A stretch of 64,000 bases of DNA from Polynucleobacter sp. MWH-UH35A. GTDB taxonomy: Bacteria > Pseudomonadota > Gammaproteobacteria > Burkholderiales > Burkholderiaceae. Position numbers and translations under genes: made by a program. This document shows positions 17,719 to 26,492 of this stretch, piece after piece. Every line of letters starts with the position of its first letter. The stretch's first letter is position 1. The stretch is taken from the NCBI RefSeq assembly GCF_018687075.1, contig NZ_CP061285.1:1426001-1490000 (forward strand), written 5' to 3'. A model generated the notes under the pieces. The model was not told the origin of the DNA, searched no databases, and worked only from the letters and a program-made list of their open reading frames with translations.

Positions 17719-18489
17719 ATGAATTACAAGCCCACCGATACCCCAACTAGCAAATGCTCAGTATGCGTGCTGGGTCAGTTTTGCCTTCCCGTTGGATTAA
17801 GTAGTAGCGAAGTTACAAAAATTGATACCCTAGTTAAAGAACGCGTTCACCTACAAAAGGGTGAAAGCCTCTATCGCCACGGTGACCCTCTCAGCTCCGT
17901 CTATAGCGTCCGCTTTGGCACTCTCAAAACTGAATTCTGCCTGCAAGATGGTCGGCAACAAGTCATTGGCTTTCATCTACCAGGGGAAATCTTAGGCCTT
18001 GATGGCATTGGTGAAGGTCAATACCAATCAGATGCGATTGCATTAGAAGAGAGTGAAGTTTGCATTATTCGCTACGAAGCTTTTGAAGATTTAGCCCGCC
18101 AAATTCCCGTTCTACAAAATCAGTTCCACAAAATCATGAGTCGCGAACTGACTCAAGATCAACGTCACCTGCTTTCTCTTGGCACAATGCGTGCGGAAGA
18201 AAGATTGGCTGCATTTTTATTAAGCCTGTCTCAACGCTTGGCAGCACGAGGCTATCTGAATCATGAATTTGATTTGCGCATGAGCCGCAATGATATCGGC
18301 AGTTACCTCGGCATTCAGATTGAGACTGTTAGTCGCATGCTTTCACGCTTTGCAGAATCCGGCCTCATTCAGATTAAACAACGTCATATCAAACTCATTG
18401 ATATGAATGGCCTATACGAACTTGCCGGCATCCCAAACCCAGATCGTCACGACTGTATCAGTCCAGAGATTCCCATCAAACCGGTTTAA
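17719..18489 (+). CDS. fnr: Fnr-type oxygen-sensing transcription regulator (Crp/Fnr family)
   Basis: A 256-residue regulator. N-terminal Cys13, Cys16 and Cys22 (CSVCVLGQFC) plus Cys115 can ligate an oxygen-labile [4Fe-4S] cluster, as in E. coli FNR. A cyclic-nucleotide-like beta roll spans about residues 30-135. The helix-turn-helix near 188-212 has E202, S205 and R206, the residues that read TTGAT-N4-ATCAA. Perfect copies of that site lie at 23751, 53663 and 62117. It is convergent with the cco operon, overlapping the last gene by 4 nt, and probably activates that operon when oxygen is low. Confidence 0.95.
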   Translation: MNYKPTDTPTSKCSVCVLGQFCLPVGLSSSEVTKIDTLVKERVHLQKGESLYRHGDPLSSVYSVRFGTLKTEFCLQDGRQQVIGFHLPGEILGLDGIGEGQYQSDAIALEESEVCIIRYEAFEDLARQIPVLQNQFHKIMSRELTQDQRHLLSLGTMRAEERLAAFLLSLSQRLAARGYLNHEFDLRMSRNDIGSYLGIQIETVSRMLSRFAESGLIQIKQRHIKLIDMNGLYELAGIPNPDRHDCISPEIPIKPV

Positions 18490-18746
18490 ATTAAGCCGCG
18501 ATCTATTTCTTTGTTATCTGGGGATTCAATACCCGGAAGAATGTAGGCAGTCAGAGCACTGGATACTGCACAGAAAGTCCAAATCACAAAGAATCCAATG
18601 GTGTAGATACCCTCATCAGAAATTTCAGGGTGGTAGCCAAAAAATAAAAGGTCTTGCGGATGAATCACCGTAAACAACAAGCCTTCAGCCATGCCAGCCA
18701 CCAAAAAAGAAGGCCATAAAATCCAGATCAGCAAGCGGTACTTCAT
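18486..18746 (-). CDS. Small two-helix membrane protein at end of cco operon, unknown
   Basis: An 86-residue protein with hydrophobic helices at about residues 4-27 and 46-70, and a short loop between them (HPQDLLFFGYHPEISDEG). Its ATG overlaps the ccoH stop by 4 nt, so it is translationally coupled and is the last gene of the ccoNOQPGH transcript. I do not recognise a named family. The position suggests a role in assembling or tuning the cbb3 oxidase. Its stop overlaps the fnr stop on the other strand. Confidence 0.8.
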   Translation of the reverse strand: MKYRLLIWILWPSFLVAGMAEGLLFTVIHPQDLLFFGYHPEISDEGIYTIGFFVIWTFCAVSSALTAYILPGIESPDNKEIDRGLI

Positions 18747-18946
18747 TTTTGAACCTGCGTATCTTTAATCTGCTCAACTTTTAAACCCTGCTTCACCACG
18801 CCATCACGCAACGGCTTATCAGCATGCATATTGATTGCTAAATAAATAGTGATGATGCAACCAATCATCGCAACCGCAGGACCGCTGATCAATAACCATG
18901 GCCAAAGTTGCTTAAACCAAGGCTTAGTAATTTGCTGTTCTGTCAT
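18743..18946 (-). CDS. ccoH: CcoH/FixH-family cbb3 oxidase assembly protein
   Basis: A 67-residue protein, short for FixH. It has one transmembrane helix (about residues 14-37, WPWLLISGPAVAMIGCIITI) followed by a small periplasmic region with the family pattern KPLRDGVVKQGL. FixH/CcoH binds the assembling CcoN-CcoO-CcoP complex. GGAGAGG lies 6 nt before the ATG at 18946, which decides the start over longer frames. The gene follows ccoG by 25 nt and overlaps the next gene by 4 nt. Confidence 0.85.
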   Translation of the reverse strand: MTEQQITKPWFKQLWPWLLISGPAVAMIGCIITIYLAINMHADKPLRDGVVKQGLKVEQIKDTQVQK

Positions 18947-18971
18947 ATACATCCTCTCCATTGCTCTAGGC

Positions 18972-20429
18972 TTAACGGGGAATAATAAAAGTCGATTTCT
19001 CATCACGCGTTCTGGTAATCATCTCATTTCCAGACATTTCGTGAGCGACAACATCAAAACGAATCGGGTAATTACCAGGATCATTTACGCCAATATCGGT
19101 ACTTACTTTAATTGGCATCAATAAATTGCTGGCTGGCCCCACCTCAATCTCAGTCACAACCTGACCCTGCGAATTCAGCACTTTAAGCCCATCTAAACCA
19201 AGAGCTTTTACTTGTACGTTCATATTATTTTCAGAGGCATTCATGATCTGAATGCGGTAAATATTTTCAATGCGCACGCCATCAACCTCACGTGCTAGGG
19301 CACCACGATCACGCATCACGTCCACCCTTAATGGGTTGCGGGTGGCCAACGATACCAAGAAGGCGCCAGTAAGCACAGTAATAAAAGCTGTGTAGATTAA
19401 TACGCGTGGCCGTAAGATGTGACGAATGGCGCTTTGATTGGATTCCCGATCCTCGATTGCTCTCTCGGTTGTATAGCGAATCAATCCTTTAGGGTAATTC
19501 ACTTTTTCCATCACCTGATCGCAGGCGTCAATACAGGCGCCACAACCAATACACATATATTGCAAGCCATCACGAATATCAATTCCGGTTGGGCAAACCT
19601 GCACGCAAATACTGCAGTCAACACAATCGCCCAACCCCAAAGAATTATGATCAGCAGATTTACTACGGCTACCCCTAGGCTCACCACGCACTTTGTCATA
19701 AGTAACTAAGAAGGTATCTTTATCTACCATCACGCTTTGGAAGCGTGCGTATGGGCACATATATTTACAAACTTGCTCACGCATAAAGCCTGCGTTACCC
19801 CAAGTTGCAAAGGCATAAAAACACAACCAGAAAGTCTGCCAAGGGCCTAAAGATAAATGAATTAATGCAGAACCCAGAGTGGTGATTGGGGTGAAGTAGC
19901 CAATGAAGGTAAAGCCCGTCCAAAATGCGACTAGCAACCAGAGGAAATGCTTAGTAATCTTGAGGCGCCATTTTCTAAAGCCCCAGGGCCACTCCTCGCC
20001 ATCTAAACGAATACGCGCAAAACGGTCACCCTCAACCTTGCGCTCGATCCACATAAAGATTTCGGTATAAACCGTTTGAGGGCAGGCATATCCGCAGAAA
20101 AGTCGCCCAGCAATCGCAGTAAATAGAAAGAGTGCTAAAGCAGAAAGAATTAAGAGGAGCGTGAGATAAATCACGTCCTGCGGCCACAAAACAATGCCGA
20201 AGATGTAAAACTTACGCTGAATTAAATCAAAGAGAACAGCCTGACGACCATTCCAGCTAACCCATGGCAAACCATAAAATAGAAGCTGGGTTGCAAAAAC
20301 AAGAATAAAGCGCCAACGAGCAAATAATCCCGTTACTGAGCGCGGATAAATCTTACGCCGGACTTCGTAAAGAGATTCTTCAATTATCTCTATCGGAACA
20401 GGTTTGCCACCCGGCGGAAGATCTGCCAC
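18972..20429 (-). CDS. ccoG: Cytochrome c oxidase accessory protein CcoG (FixG/RdxA)
   Basis: A 485-residue membrane iron-sulfur protein. It has several helices with a CGYACPQTVYTEIFMWIER motif near residue 93 and a ferredoxin region with CVDCSICVQVCP and CIGCGACIDACDQVM (residues about 262-300) for two [4Fe-4S] clusters. A C-terminal periplasmic Ig-like domain completes it. CcoG reduces Cu(II) for delivery to the oxidase in related bacteria. It starts from GTG at 20429 with AGGG 7 nt upstream, and lies 12 nt after ccoP. Confidence 0.96.
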   Translation of the reverse strand: MADLPPGGKPVPIEIIEESLYEVRRKIYPRSVTGLFARWRFILVFATQLLFYGLPWVSWNGRQAVLFDLIQRKFYIFGIVLWPQDVIYLTLLLILSALALFLFTAIAGRLFCGYACPQTVYTEIFMWIERKVEGDRFARIRLDGEEWPWGFRKWRLKITKHFLWLLVAFWTGFTFIGYFTPITTLGSALIHLSLGPWQTFWLCFYAFATWGNAGFMREQVCKYMCPYARFQSVMVDKDTFLVTYDKVRGEPRGSRSKSADHNSLGLGDCVDCSICVQVCPTGIDIRDGLQYMCIGCGACIDACDQVMEKVNYPKGLIRYTTERAIEDRESNQSAIRHILRPRVLIYTAFITVLTGAFLVSLATRNPLRVDVMRDRGALAREVDGVRIENIYRIQIMNASENNMNVQVKALGLDGLKVLNSQGQVVTEIEVGPASNLLMPIKVSTDIGVNDPGNYPIRFDVVAHEMSGNEMITRTRDEKSTFIIPR

Positions 20430-20441
20430 TGAATACCCTAC

Positions 20442-21368
20442 TTACTTAGCTGCTGCTGGTTGCTTATTGTTAGATAAACCCCACACATAGGCTGTTAGCA
20501 ATTGAATTTTCTCAGGGCTCAATACTTTGTCCTGAGCAGGCATCATTGCCATACGGCCTTTAGTTACAGTCTCAACAATGGTCGCTTCTGAGCCACCATA
20601 TAACCAGGTCTTATCAGTAAGATTAGGTGCGCCTAATGCAATGTTGCCCTTACCATCAGCACCGTGACAGGCTGCGCAATTTGCTTTGAATACTTCAGCA
20701 CCACGCGCCACTTTAATATCATCTGCTGGCAATCCAGAAAGGCTACGAACATAGTTCGCCACATCCACAATTTGTTTGCTATCGAGCTGTGGGAATGGAG
20801 GCATTACACCGCCACGACCGTTGGTAATTGTAGTTTTGATGTTTTCTGGTGAACCACCGTAGAGCCAATCACCATCAGTTAAGTTTGGAAAGCCTTTTGC
20901 ACCACCAGCATCAGAGCCATGACATTGAGCGCAAGAGTTCAAGAACAAACGCTGGCCCATCTCACGCGCTTTCGGATCTGCAGCAACCTGCTGAATGTCC
21001 ATGCTGACATATTTTGCATAAACTGGCTTTAATTCATCATTAGCAGTCGTCATCGACTTCATGAGGGATCCATCAGTGCTGTAACCCAATACACCAGGGA
21101 AAGAACCAAGACCTGGGAACAGGACCAAATAAACCAATCCAAATACACATGAAAGCAAGAACATCCACATCCACCAGCGTGGCAATGGATTATTCAGTTC
21201 GCGCAAATCACCGTCCCAGACGTGGCCAGTGTCAGCAACTGCGCCATCGGCAGTATGAACAACCTTAGCTTTTCTTTGTGAAAACAAAAGCCAGATACAC
21301 CAAAAAATTCCGACTAATGCCACTAAAGCGATATATACACTCCAACCGCCACTAAAAAAGTCACTCAT
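20442..21368 (-). CDS. ccoP: cbb3-type cytochrome c oxidase subunit III (CcoP)
   Basis: A 308-residue di-haem subunit. Two N-terminal helices (about residues 10-30 and 65-86) are followed by two c-type domains with CAQCH at 146-150 and CAACH at 231-235. Methionine ligands follow in GGVMPPF and RMAMMPAQ segments. It brings electrons from soluble cytochrome c to CcoO and CcoN. Its ATG overlaps the ccoQ stop by 4 nt. Confidence 0.97.
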   Translation of the reverse strand: MSDFFSGGWSVYIALVALVGIFWCIWLLFSQRKAKVVHTADGAVADTGHVWDGDLRELNNPLPRWWMWMFLLSCVFGLVYLVLFPGLGSFPGVLGYSTDGSLMKSMTTANDELKPVYAKYVSMDIQQVAADPKAREMGQRLFLNSCAQCHGSDAGGAKGFPNLTDGDWLYGGSPENIKTTITNGRGGVMPPFPQLDSKQIVDVANYVRSLSGLPADDIKVARGAEVFKANCAACHGADGKGNIALGAPNLTDKTWLYGGSEATIVETVTKGRMAMMPAQDKVLSPEKIQLLTAYVWGLSNNKQPAAAK

Positions 21369-21532
21369 GATTTGTCCTTACTAAATTCATCTGGAAGATC
21401 AAATGGAAGTTCTGCTGATTCCTGATTTGCTTGCTTTCTACCAGGAGACCATGCCCACCAAACAATTCCTACAAAAAAGATAAGGCCAATTACTGTAGAA
21501 AAAGCTGAGAGGTAAGGCGTGATCTGTTCCAT
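21365..21532 (-). CDS. ccoQ: cbb3-type oxidase subunit IV (CcoQ/FixQ)
   Basis: A 55-residue protein with one transmembrane helix (residues about 10-28) followed by the family-typical YxAWSPGRK-like segment (VWWAWSPGRKQ) and an acidic tail. The position between ccoO and ccoP and the 4-nt overlap with ccoP confirm the call. CcoQ stabilises the complex in the presence of oxygen. It is too small for ordinary ORF screening and was found by reading the ccoO-ccoP gap. Confidence 0.92.
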   Translation of the reverse strand: MEQITPYLSAFSTVIGLIFFVGIVWWAWSPGRKQANQESAELPFDLPDEFSKDKS

Positions 21533-21566
21533 TTGATTTATATCGTTTTAATTAAAATCCCAGCCT

Positions 21567-22217
21567 TTACTTGGCCACCACTTCATCAACAACGATGTAT
21601 CTACGATTTACACCAAGACCCTGAAGATAGGCAATTAATGCATCCTCTTCAGTCTTGCCTTCTAACTCTTTAGGTGCATTTGCAATCATTTCCTCGGTAT
21701 AAGGTACACCCAAACGAGTCATCGCAATCATATGAGACTGTATTGAAGAAGCGTCAGCAGCATTCTTCTGCAACCAAGGGTATCCAGGCATATTGGACTC
21801 AGGAACCACATCGCGTGGATTGCGCAAGTGGATACGATGCCAATCATCAGAGTAACGAGCGCCTACACGAGCCAAGTCTGGACCAGTACGCTTACTGCCC
21901 CATAAGAACGGATGATCAAATACAGACTCACCAGCCAATGAATAAGGGCCGTAACGCTCTACTTCTGAACGCAAAGTACGAATCTGCTGCGAATGACAGC
22001 CAACACATCCTTCGCGCTGATAAATATCACGACCAGCTAGTCTCAAAGCGGTATATGGAGCAACTCCTGGACTGGGCTCAGTAGTAGTGTGCTGAAAGAA
22101 GAGTGGCACGATTTGCACCAAACCCGCTATCGACACAACAATGATTGTGGCAATAATTAACCAACCAACGTTTTTCTCAAGCGTTCCGTGGGAAAAGAAT
22201 TTATTTTCGCTAGACAT
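21567..22217 (-). CDS. ccoO: cbb3-type cytochrome c oxidase subunit II (CcoO)
   Basis: A 216-residue mono-haem subunit anchored by one N-terminal helix (about residues 15-37). The haem site CVGCH is in [23 protein letters not shown] near residue 75, and the NMPGYPWL methionine ligand is near residue 143. GGAGAAGAAA precedes its ATG. It lies 12 nt after ccoN in the NOQP order usual for proteobacteria. Confidence 0.97.
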   Translation of the reverse strand: MSSENKFFSHGTLEKNVGWLIIATIIVVSIAGLVQIVPLFFQHTTTEPSPGVAPYTALRLAGRDIYQREGCVGCHSQQIRTLRSEVERYGPYSLAGESVFDHPFLWGSKRTGPDLARVGARYSDDWHRIHLRNPRDVVPESNMPGYPWLQKNAADASSIQSHMIAMTRLGVPYTEEMIANAPKELEGKTEEDALIAYLQGLGVNRRYIVVDEVVAK

Positions 22218-22229
22218 TTTCTTCTCCTT

Positions 22230-23669
22230 TTAGTGTTCAGCAACGGCCATAGGAATAGGCGCGTTTACAAAAGTTTTGCCTTGCACGGTTTTGAAGACGT
22301 TGAACGCCATCAAGAACATGCCGCTTAGGTAGCACAAGCCACCCATCAAACGAATGACGTAGAAAGGATAGGTAGCTTTTACAGACTCAACAAAGCTATA
22401 TGTCAAAGTACCATCTGGCTCGAATGCTCTCCACATCAGACCCTGCATAACCCCAGCGATCCACATAGCGGCAATGTATAAAACCACGCCGATAGTAGCA
22501 ATCCAGAAATGCAACTCAATCCACTTGGTGCTATACATTTCTTTTTGACCAACCAAACGTGGGATCAAATAGTAGAGGGAACCAATCGTAATCATGGCAA
22601 CCCAACCCAAAGCACCGGAGTGAACGTGACCAATAGTCCAGTCTGTGTAATGAGACAAGCTGTTCACTGTCTTAATAGACATCATGGAGCCTTCGAAGGT
22701 AGACATACCGTAGAAGGACAACGCCACCACCAAGAACTTCAAGATTGGATCACGACGGAGTTTGTACCAAGCACCAGACAATGTCATGATGCCGTTAATC
22801 ATGCCACCCCAAGATGGCGCTAGCAAGATCAAAGAGAATACTGTGCCAAGAGACTGAGTCCAGTCAGGCAAAGAAGTATGTTGCAAATGATGAGGACCTG
22901 CCCACATGTACGTAAAGTTCAAAGCCCAGAAGTGAACGATGGACAAACGATATGAGTAAATTGGGCGCTCAGCTTGCTTTGGAATGAAGTAGTACATCAT
23001 GCCCAAGAAGCTAGTGGTCAAGAAGAAGCCGACTGCGTTATGGCCATACCACCACTGAACCATCGCATCTTGTACGCCAGCATAAGCAGAATATGACTTC
23101 CACAATGTTGCAGGCATTTCTAAGTTGTTAAAAATGTGCAGAATAGCAATAGTCAAAATGTAAGCACCGAAGAACCAATTAGAAACATAAATATGCTTCG
23201 TTTTGCGTTTCATGATGGTGCCGAAGAACACTACTGCATAGGCCACCCAAACTAAGGTGATCAAAATATCAATAGGCCACTCAAGTTCTGCGTACTCTTT
23301 TGATGTTGAGATGCCCAATGGCAATGTCACGGCAGCTAAAACAATAACCGCCTGCCAACCCCAAAAGGTAAAAGCCGCTAATTTGTCACAAAACAAACGC
23401 GCCTGACTTGTGCGCTGCACGATGTAATAAGACGTTGCAAACAACGCCGATCCACCGAAGGCAAAAATCACTGCATTGGTGTGCAGTGGGCGTAAACGAC
23501 CATAGCTCAACCAAGGAATGTTAAAAGTGATTTCAGGCCAGATAAGCTGGGCTGCGAGGATAACCCCCACGAGCATGCCAACAATTCCCCAGAGCACAGT
23601 AACAATGGCAAATTGGCTGACAACCTTGTAATTGAAGGTATCTTGATTACTCCCCACGGTAAGTCCCAT
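22230..23669 (-). CDS. ccoN: cbb3-type cytochrome c oxidase subunit I (CcoN)
   Basis: A 479-residue catalytic subunit with 12 or more helices. It binds the low-spin haem b and the haem b3-CuB oxygen site. His-rich helices include [38 protein letters not shown] and [15 protein letters not shown] prefer ATG 23669 because AAGGAG lies 5 nt upstream; the ATG at 23702 adds 11 residues and has no clear site. The promoter with a perfect Fnr box lies just upstream, so the operon should be induced at low oxygen. Confidence 0.97.
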   Translation of the reverse strand: MGLTVGSNQDTFNYKVVSQFAIVTVLWGIVGMLVGVILAAQLIWPEITFNIPWLSYGRLRPLHTNAVIFAFGGSALFATSYYIVQRTSQARLFCDKLAAFTFWGWQAVIVLAAVTLPLGISTSKEYAELEWPIDILITLVWVAYAVVFFGTIMKRKTKHIYVSNWFFGAYILTIAILHIFNNLEMPATLWKSYSAYAGVQDAMVQWWYGHNAVGFFLTTSFLGMMYYFIPKQAERPIYSYRLSIVHFWALNFTYMWAGPHHLQHTSLPDWTQSLGTVFSLILLAPSWGGMINGIMTLSGAWYKLRRDPILKFLVVALSFYGMSTFEGSMMSIKTVNSLSHYTDWTIGHVHSGALGWVAMITIGSLYYLIPRLVGQKEMYSTKWIELHFWIATIGVVLYIAAMWIAGVMQGLMWRAFEPDGTLTYSFVESVKATYPFYVIRLMGGLCYLSGMFLMAFNVFKTVQGKTFVNAPIPMAVAEH

Positions 23670-23722
23670 GGTTTCTCCTTTTTTGTGACCAAACAGCGAC
23701 ATAATCCAAATAGACTGCTCTG

Positions 23723-23764
23723 ATTATCAAAGTAAGGCTATAGAGAGGGTTTGATCTATATCAA
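23723..23764 (-). promoter_or_regulatory. Fnr-dependent class II promoter of ccoNOQPGH
   Basis: A perfect Fnr box, TTGATCTATATCAA, occupies 23751-23764. Reading toward ccoN, a GATAAT -10 box lies at 23728-23723. If its first base is -12, the Fnr site is centred at -41.5 from a start near 23716, the exact spacing of class II FNR-activated promoters. The fnr gene is 5 kb away in the same cluster. Confidence 0.88.
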
Positions 23765-23858
23765 AAAGGATGGGGCAAATTCAGGCCAAGCAAAAATAGA
23801 ATTCGGATAAATCTTAAACTATTGATTTATATGAATATTTTAGATAGCAGTTACTAAC

Positions 23859-24014
23859 TTATTTCGCTTCTGGAGTATCGTCATCCATCAGAATAGCCTC
23901 GCCAGGGCCGTCCAAATCATCAAATTGGCCGCTTTTAATAGACCAATTCAAGATCCAGACCAAAAGACCAATTAAAAGCAAAGAAATGGGAATAAGAAGA
24001 AAGAGGCTTTCCAT
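23859..24014 (-). CDS. ccoS: cbb3 oxidase maturation protein CcoS
   Basis: A 51-residue protein with one N-terminal helix (about residues 3-23) and then the CcoS signature WSIKSGQFDDLDGPGEAIL, ending in an acidic tail. CcoS is needed for cofactor insertion into CcoN in related bacteria. It begins 9 nt after the ccoI stop on the same strand. It was found by reading the gap between ccoI and ccoN. Confidence 0.93.
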   Translation of the reverse strand: MESLFLLIPISLLLIGLLVWILNWSIKSGQFDDLDGPGEAILMDDDTPEAK

Positions 24015-24023
24015 CCCTATAGT

Positions 24024-26492
24024 CTAAGCTTTTCGCAGGCGCCAGGCATTCAAAGTGACTGCAAGCGAAGAAAGTGACATCCCAATTCCAGCAATCCAAG
24101 GATTCACCAAGCCCATCATTGCAGCAGGAATGGCTATGACGTTGTAGGCCAGAGCCCACCATAAATTTTCTTTAATAATAATTTGAGTCTTATCTGCCAA
24201 ACGTAAAGTTTTAGCCAGAGGCTCCAGTGAAACGGACGTCAAAATGGCATCAGCCCCTGCAGCTGCTAACGGTGCGCCCGCACCAACTGCAATAGAAACA
24301 TCAGCACGCGCAAGTAATGGGGCATCGTTCACACCATCACCAATAGCCCATAAAAAACGGCCATCATTTTGCAAACGCTCAATGTAGTTATATTTATCTT
24401 CAGGTGTGCACCCGCCTTGATGGTAATCAATGCCAACATGATTGGCCCACCAAGAAACCGTCACAGGATCATCACCTGAAACCAAATGCACAGCAATATT
24501 TCGAGACTTCACTACTTTTAAAAATTGCTCAAGCCCTGGTCTCGGAGTATCCAAGAAAACAAAGCTAGCAATCAATCCTTCCGCATCCATTAAATGCACT
24601 TGGCCATATTGCCCTATATGGGCACCCTGCTCTATACCCAACCATGACGCACTTCCTAAGCGATACGGGCCTGACATTAAACCTTTACCCAGCTGATTTA
24701 TTACCGGTTCAGGCAATTTAGGCAGTAATAAGTTTTCCACCTCTGCAGCGCGCATTAAAGAAAGTGCCAAAGGGTGTCTCTGACCTTGCTCCAAAGATGT
24801 CGCTAAAGCCAATGCGTCTTCACGGCGATAGCCTACGCGTAAATTAATAATTTCTTGCAACTCAGGTTGACCCATCGTTAATGTACCCGTCTTATCAAGC
24901 ACCAGATCCGTCGCCTTCACCAAACCCTCCATGACATGACCACGTACGATCAGTAAACCCAACTTAGTGACAGCACCTTGTGCTGCTGCCATCGCCGTAG
25001 GTACGGCAAGAGATAAAGCACAAGGACAACTAGCGACCAAAACTGAAACCAAAACAGTCCAAGCACGACTTGGATCAAAGACCATCCAAATTGCCGATGA
25101 AACAAATGCACTAAATAATAAAAAAGCAACAAAATAAGCAGTCCACTTTTCCGCCAAACTCACCATTACTGGCTTAGCAAGCAAGGCTTGATCCAATAAT
25201 GAAGCAATGCCTGCAATGCGAGTGGATTGCCCAACGGCTTCAATTCTCATGAATAATGGATTCAGAATGTTATGCGTTCCTGCGTATACACGGTCCCCAA
25301 TTTTTTTCTCAACGGGCTTAGACTCCCCAGTTAGTAAAGACTCGTCTAAAGCGCTTGCGTTATCAATTAAGACGCCATCTGCAGGAACCACTTCGCCAGG
25401 GGATACTCGCAATACTTCACCAGGATTGCAATTAACAACTGGAACAATTTCTATCTCTTGTGATGCTGGGTAATTCAATGCACGCTCACAAGTTGCAGGC
25501 AATTGTTTTGCTAAGGCTTCGGCTCCCCCTTGTGCATCTTGTCTTGCTAACAACTCTACATATCTTGCCGCCAAAATAAATGCGACAAACATGGTGATGG
25601 AATCAAAATAGCTCTGCCCGGAACCCCTGATTAAATTGATGGTTCCAGCAGTAAAAGCCAAAGCGAGTGCTAAAGCAATTGGCACATCCATACCCAACAT
25701 GTGCGTTTGCTTAAATGATTGAATACTCCGCCATGCAGCCTGAAATATTGGCCCAGCTGAATACACCATAACCGGCACAGTCAAGATCCAACTCGTCCAT
25801 CCAAGAAGAATTTCGAATTCAGGGGTGATATCAGCGCCCACATAAGTAGGCCATGCATACATCATGACCTGCATCATCCCCAGCATCGCTACGCCAAGTC
25901 GTAGAAGTAAGCTACGTCTTTCCTTTTTTGCCCTATCTAAGGATTGGGAAGGCTCAAATGGCCAAGCTTCGTAACCAATACGCTCAACCTCAAACAGCAA
26001 TCTTGCTAGACTCGTTTTGACTGGCGAAAAACGCACCATGACTTTTTGAGTAACGTAGTTGATTTGTACATCTTGAACGCCCGCGTTACGGCGTAAATGT
26101 TGCTCACATAACCAAACGCAAGCAGCACAACGAATTTTTTCCAAACGAAGAGTGGTCTCTAAACTATCTGCGTCTCCAGATGGTCGAGTAAAGCGACCAC
26201 GTAATGACGGATCATCATAAGGCTTGAGTTTTTCTGGAATTTCATTGCTTGCAAGATAAGCTGCCGGCTTCTCACCAGATTGTGATCTTCTAGCATAAAA
26301 CACCTCTAAGCCTTCGCCATGAATCGTTTGTGCAATTGCCATACAACCTGGACAACAAAATGATCTGCGCTCCCCTCCTAATTCCGCCTCGATTAATTCG
26401 CCCCGAAGAATTTGGCTTGCGCAGTGATAACAAACTAATAAATTCTTTTCGTTTGTCGAAGGACTTATTTGCTGACTCATCTGATTACTCAT
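24024..26492 (-). CDS. ccoI: Copper-translocating P-type ATPase CcoI/FixI
   Basis: An 822-residue P1B ATPase. The N-terminus has a Cys-rich module (CYHCASQI and FCCPGC) and a heavy-metal-associated domain with CAACVWLCEQHL near residue 118. The membrane ion motif SCPCALS is near residue 497, the phosphorylation site DKTGTLTMGQ near residue 537, and the hinge GDGVNDAPLLARADVS near residue 720. FixI-type ATPases export copper slowly to feed cbb3 assembly rather than for resistance. The ATG overlaps the stop of the upstream MFS gene by 4 nt, and ccoS follows. Confidence 0.96.
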   Translation of the reverse strand: MSNQMSQQISPSTNEKNLLVCYHCASQILRGELIEAELGGERRSFCCPGCMAIAQTIHGEGLEVFYARRSQSGEKPAAYLASNEIPEKLKPYDDPSLRGRFTRPSGDADSLETTLRLEKIRCAACVWLCEQHLRRNAGVQDVQINYVTQKVMVRFSPVKTSLARLLFEVERIGYEAWPFEPSQSLDRAKKERRSLLLRLGVAMLGMMQVMMYAWPTYVGADITPEFEILLGWTSWILTVPVMVYSAGPIFQAAWRSIQSFKQTHMLGMDVPIALALALAFTAGTINLIRGSGQSYFDSITMFVAFILAARYVELLARQDAQGGAEALAKQLPATCERALNYPASQEIEIVPVVNCNPGEVLRVSPGEVVPADGVLIDNASALDESLLTGESKPVEKKIGDRVYAGTHNILNPLFMRIEAVGQSTRIAGIASLLDQALLAKPVMVSLAEKWTAYFVAFLLFSAFVSSAIWMVFDPSRAWTVLVSVLVASCPCALSLAVPTAMAAAQGAVTKLGLLIVRGHVMEGLVKATDLVLDKTGTLTMGQPELQEIINLRVGYRREDALALATSLEQGQRHPLALSLMRAAEVENLLLPKLPEPVINQLGKGLMSGPYRLGSASWLGIEQGAHIGQYGQVHLMDAEGLIASFVFLDTPRPGLEQFLKVVKSRNIAVHLVSGDDPVTVSWWANHVGIDYHQGGCTPEDKYNYIERLQNDGRFLWAIGDGVNDAPLLARADVSIAVGAGAPLAAAGADAILTSVSLEPLAKTLRLADKTQIIIKENLWWALAYNVIAIPAAMMGLVNPWIAGIGMSLSSLAVTLNAWRLRKA

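Noticed and set aside
23822..23835. A second Fnr-like box, TTGATTTATATGAA, 71 bp further upstream of ccoN.
   Set aside because: One mismatch in a conserved position and no promoter at a suitable distance. It could help as an auxiliary site, but the evidence is weak.
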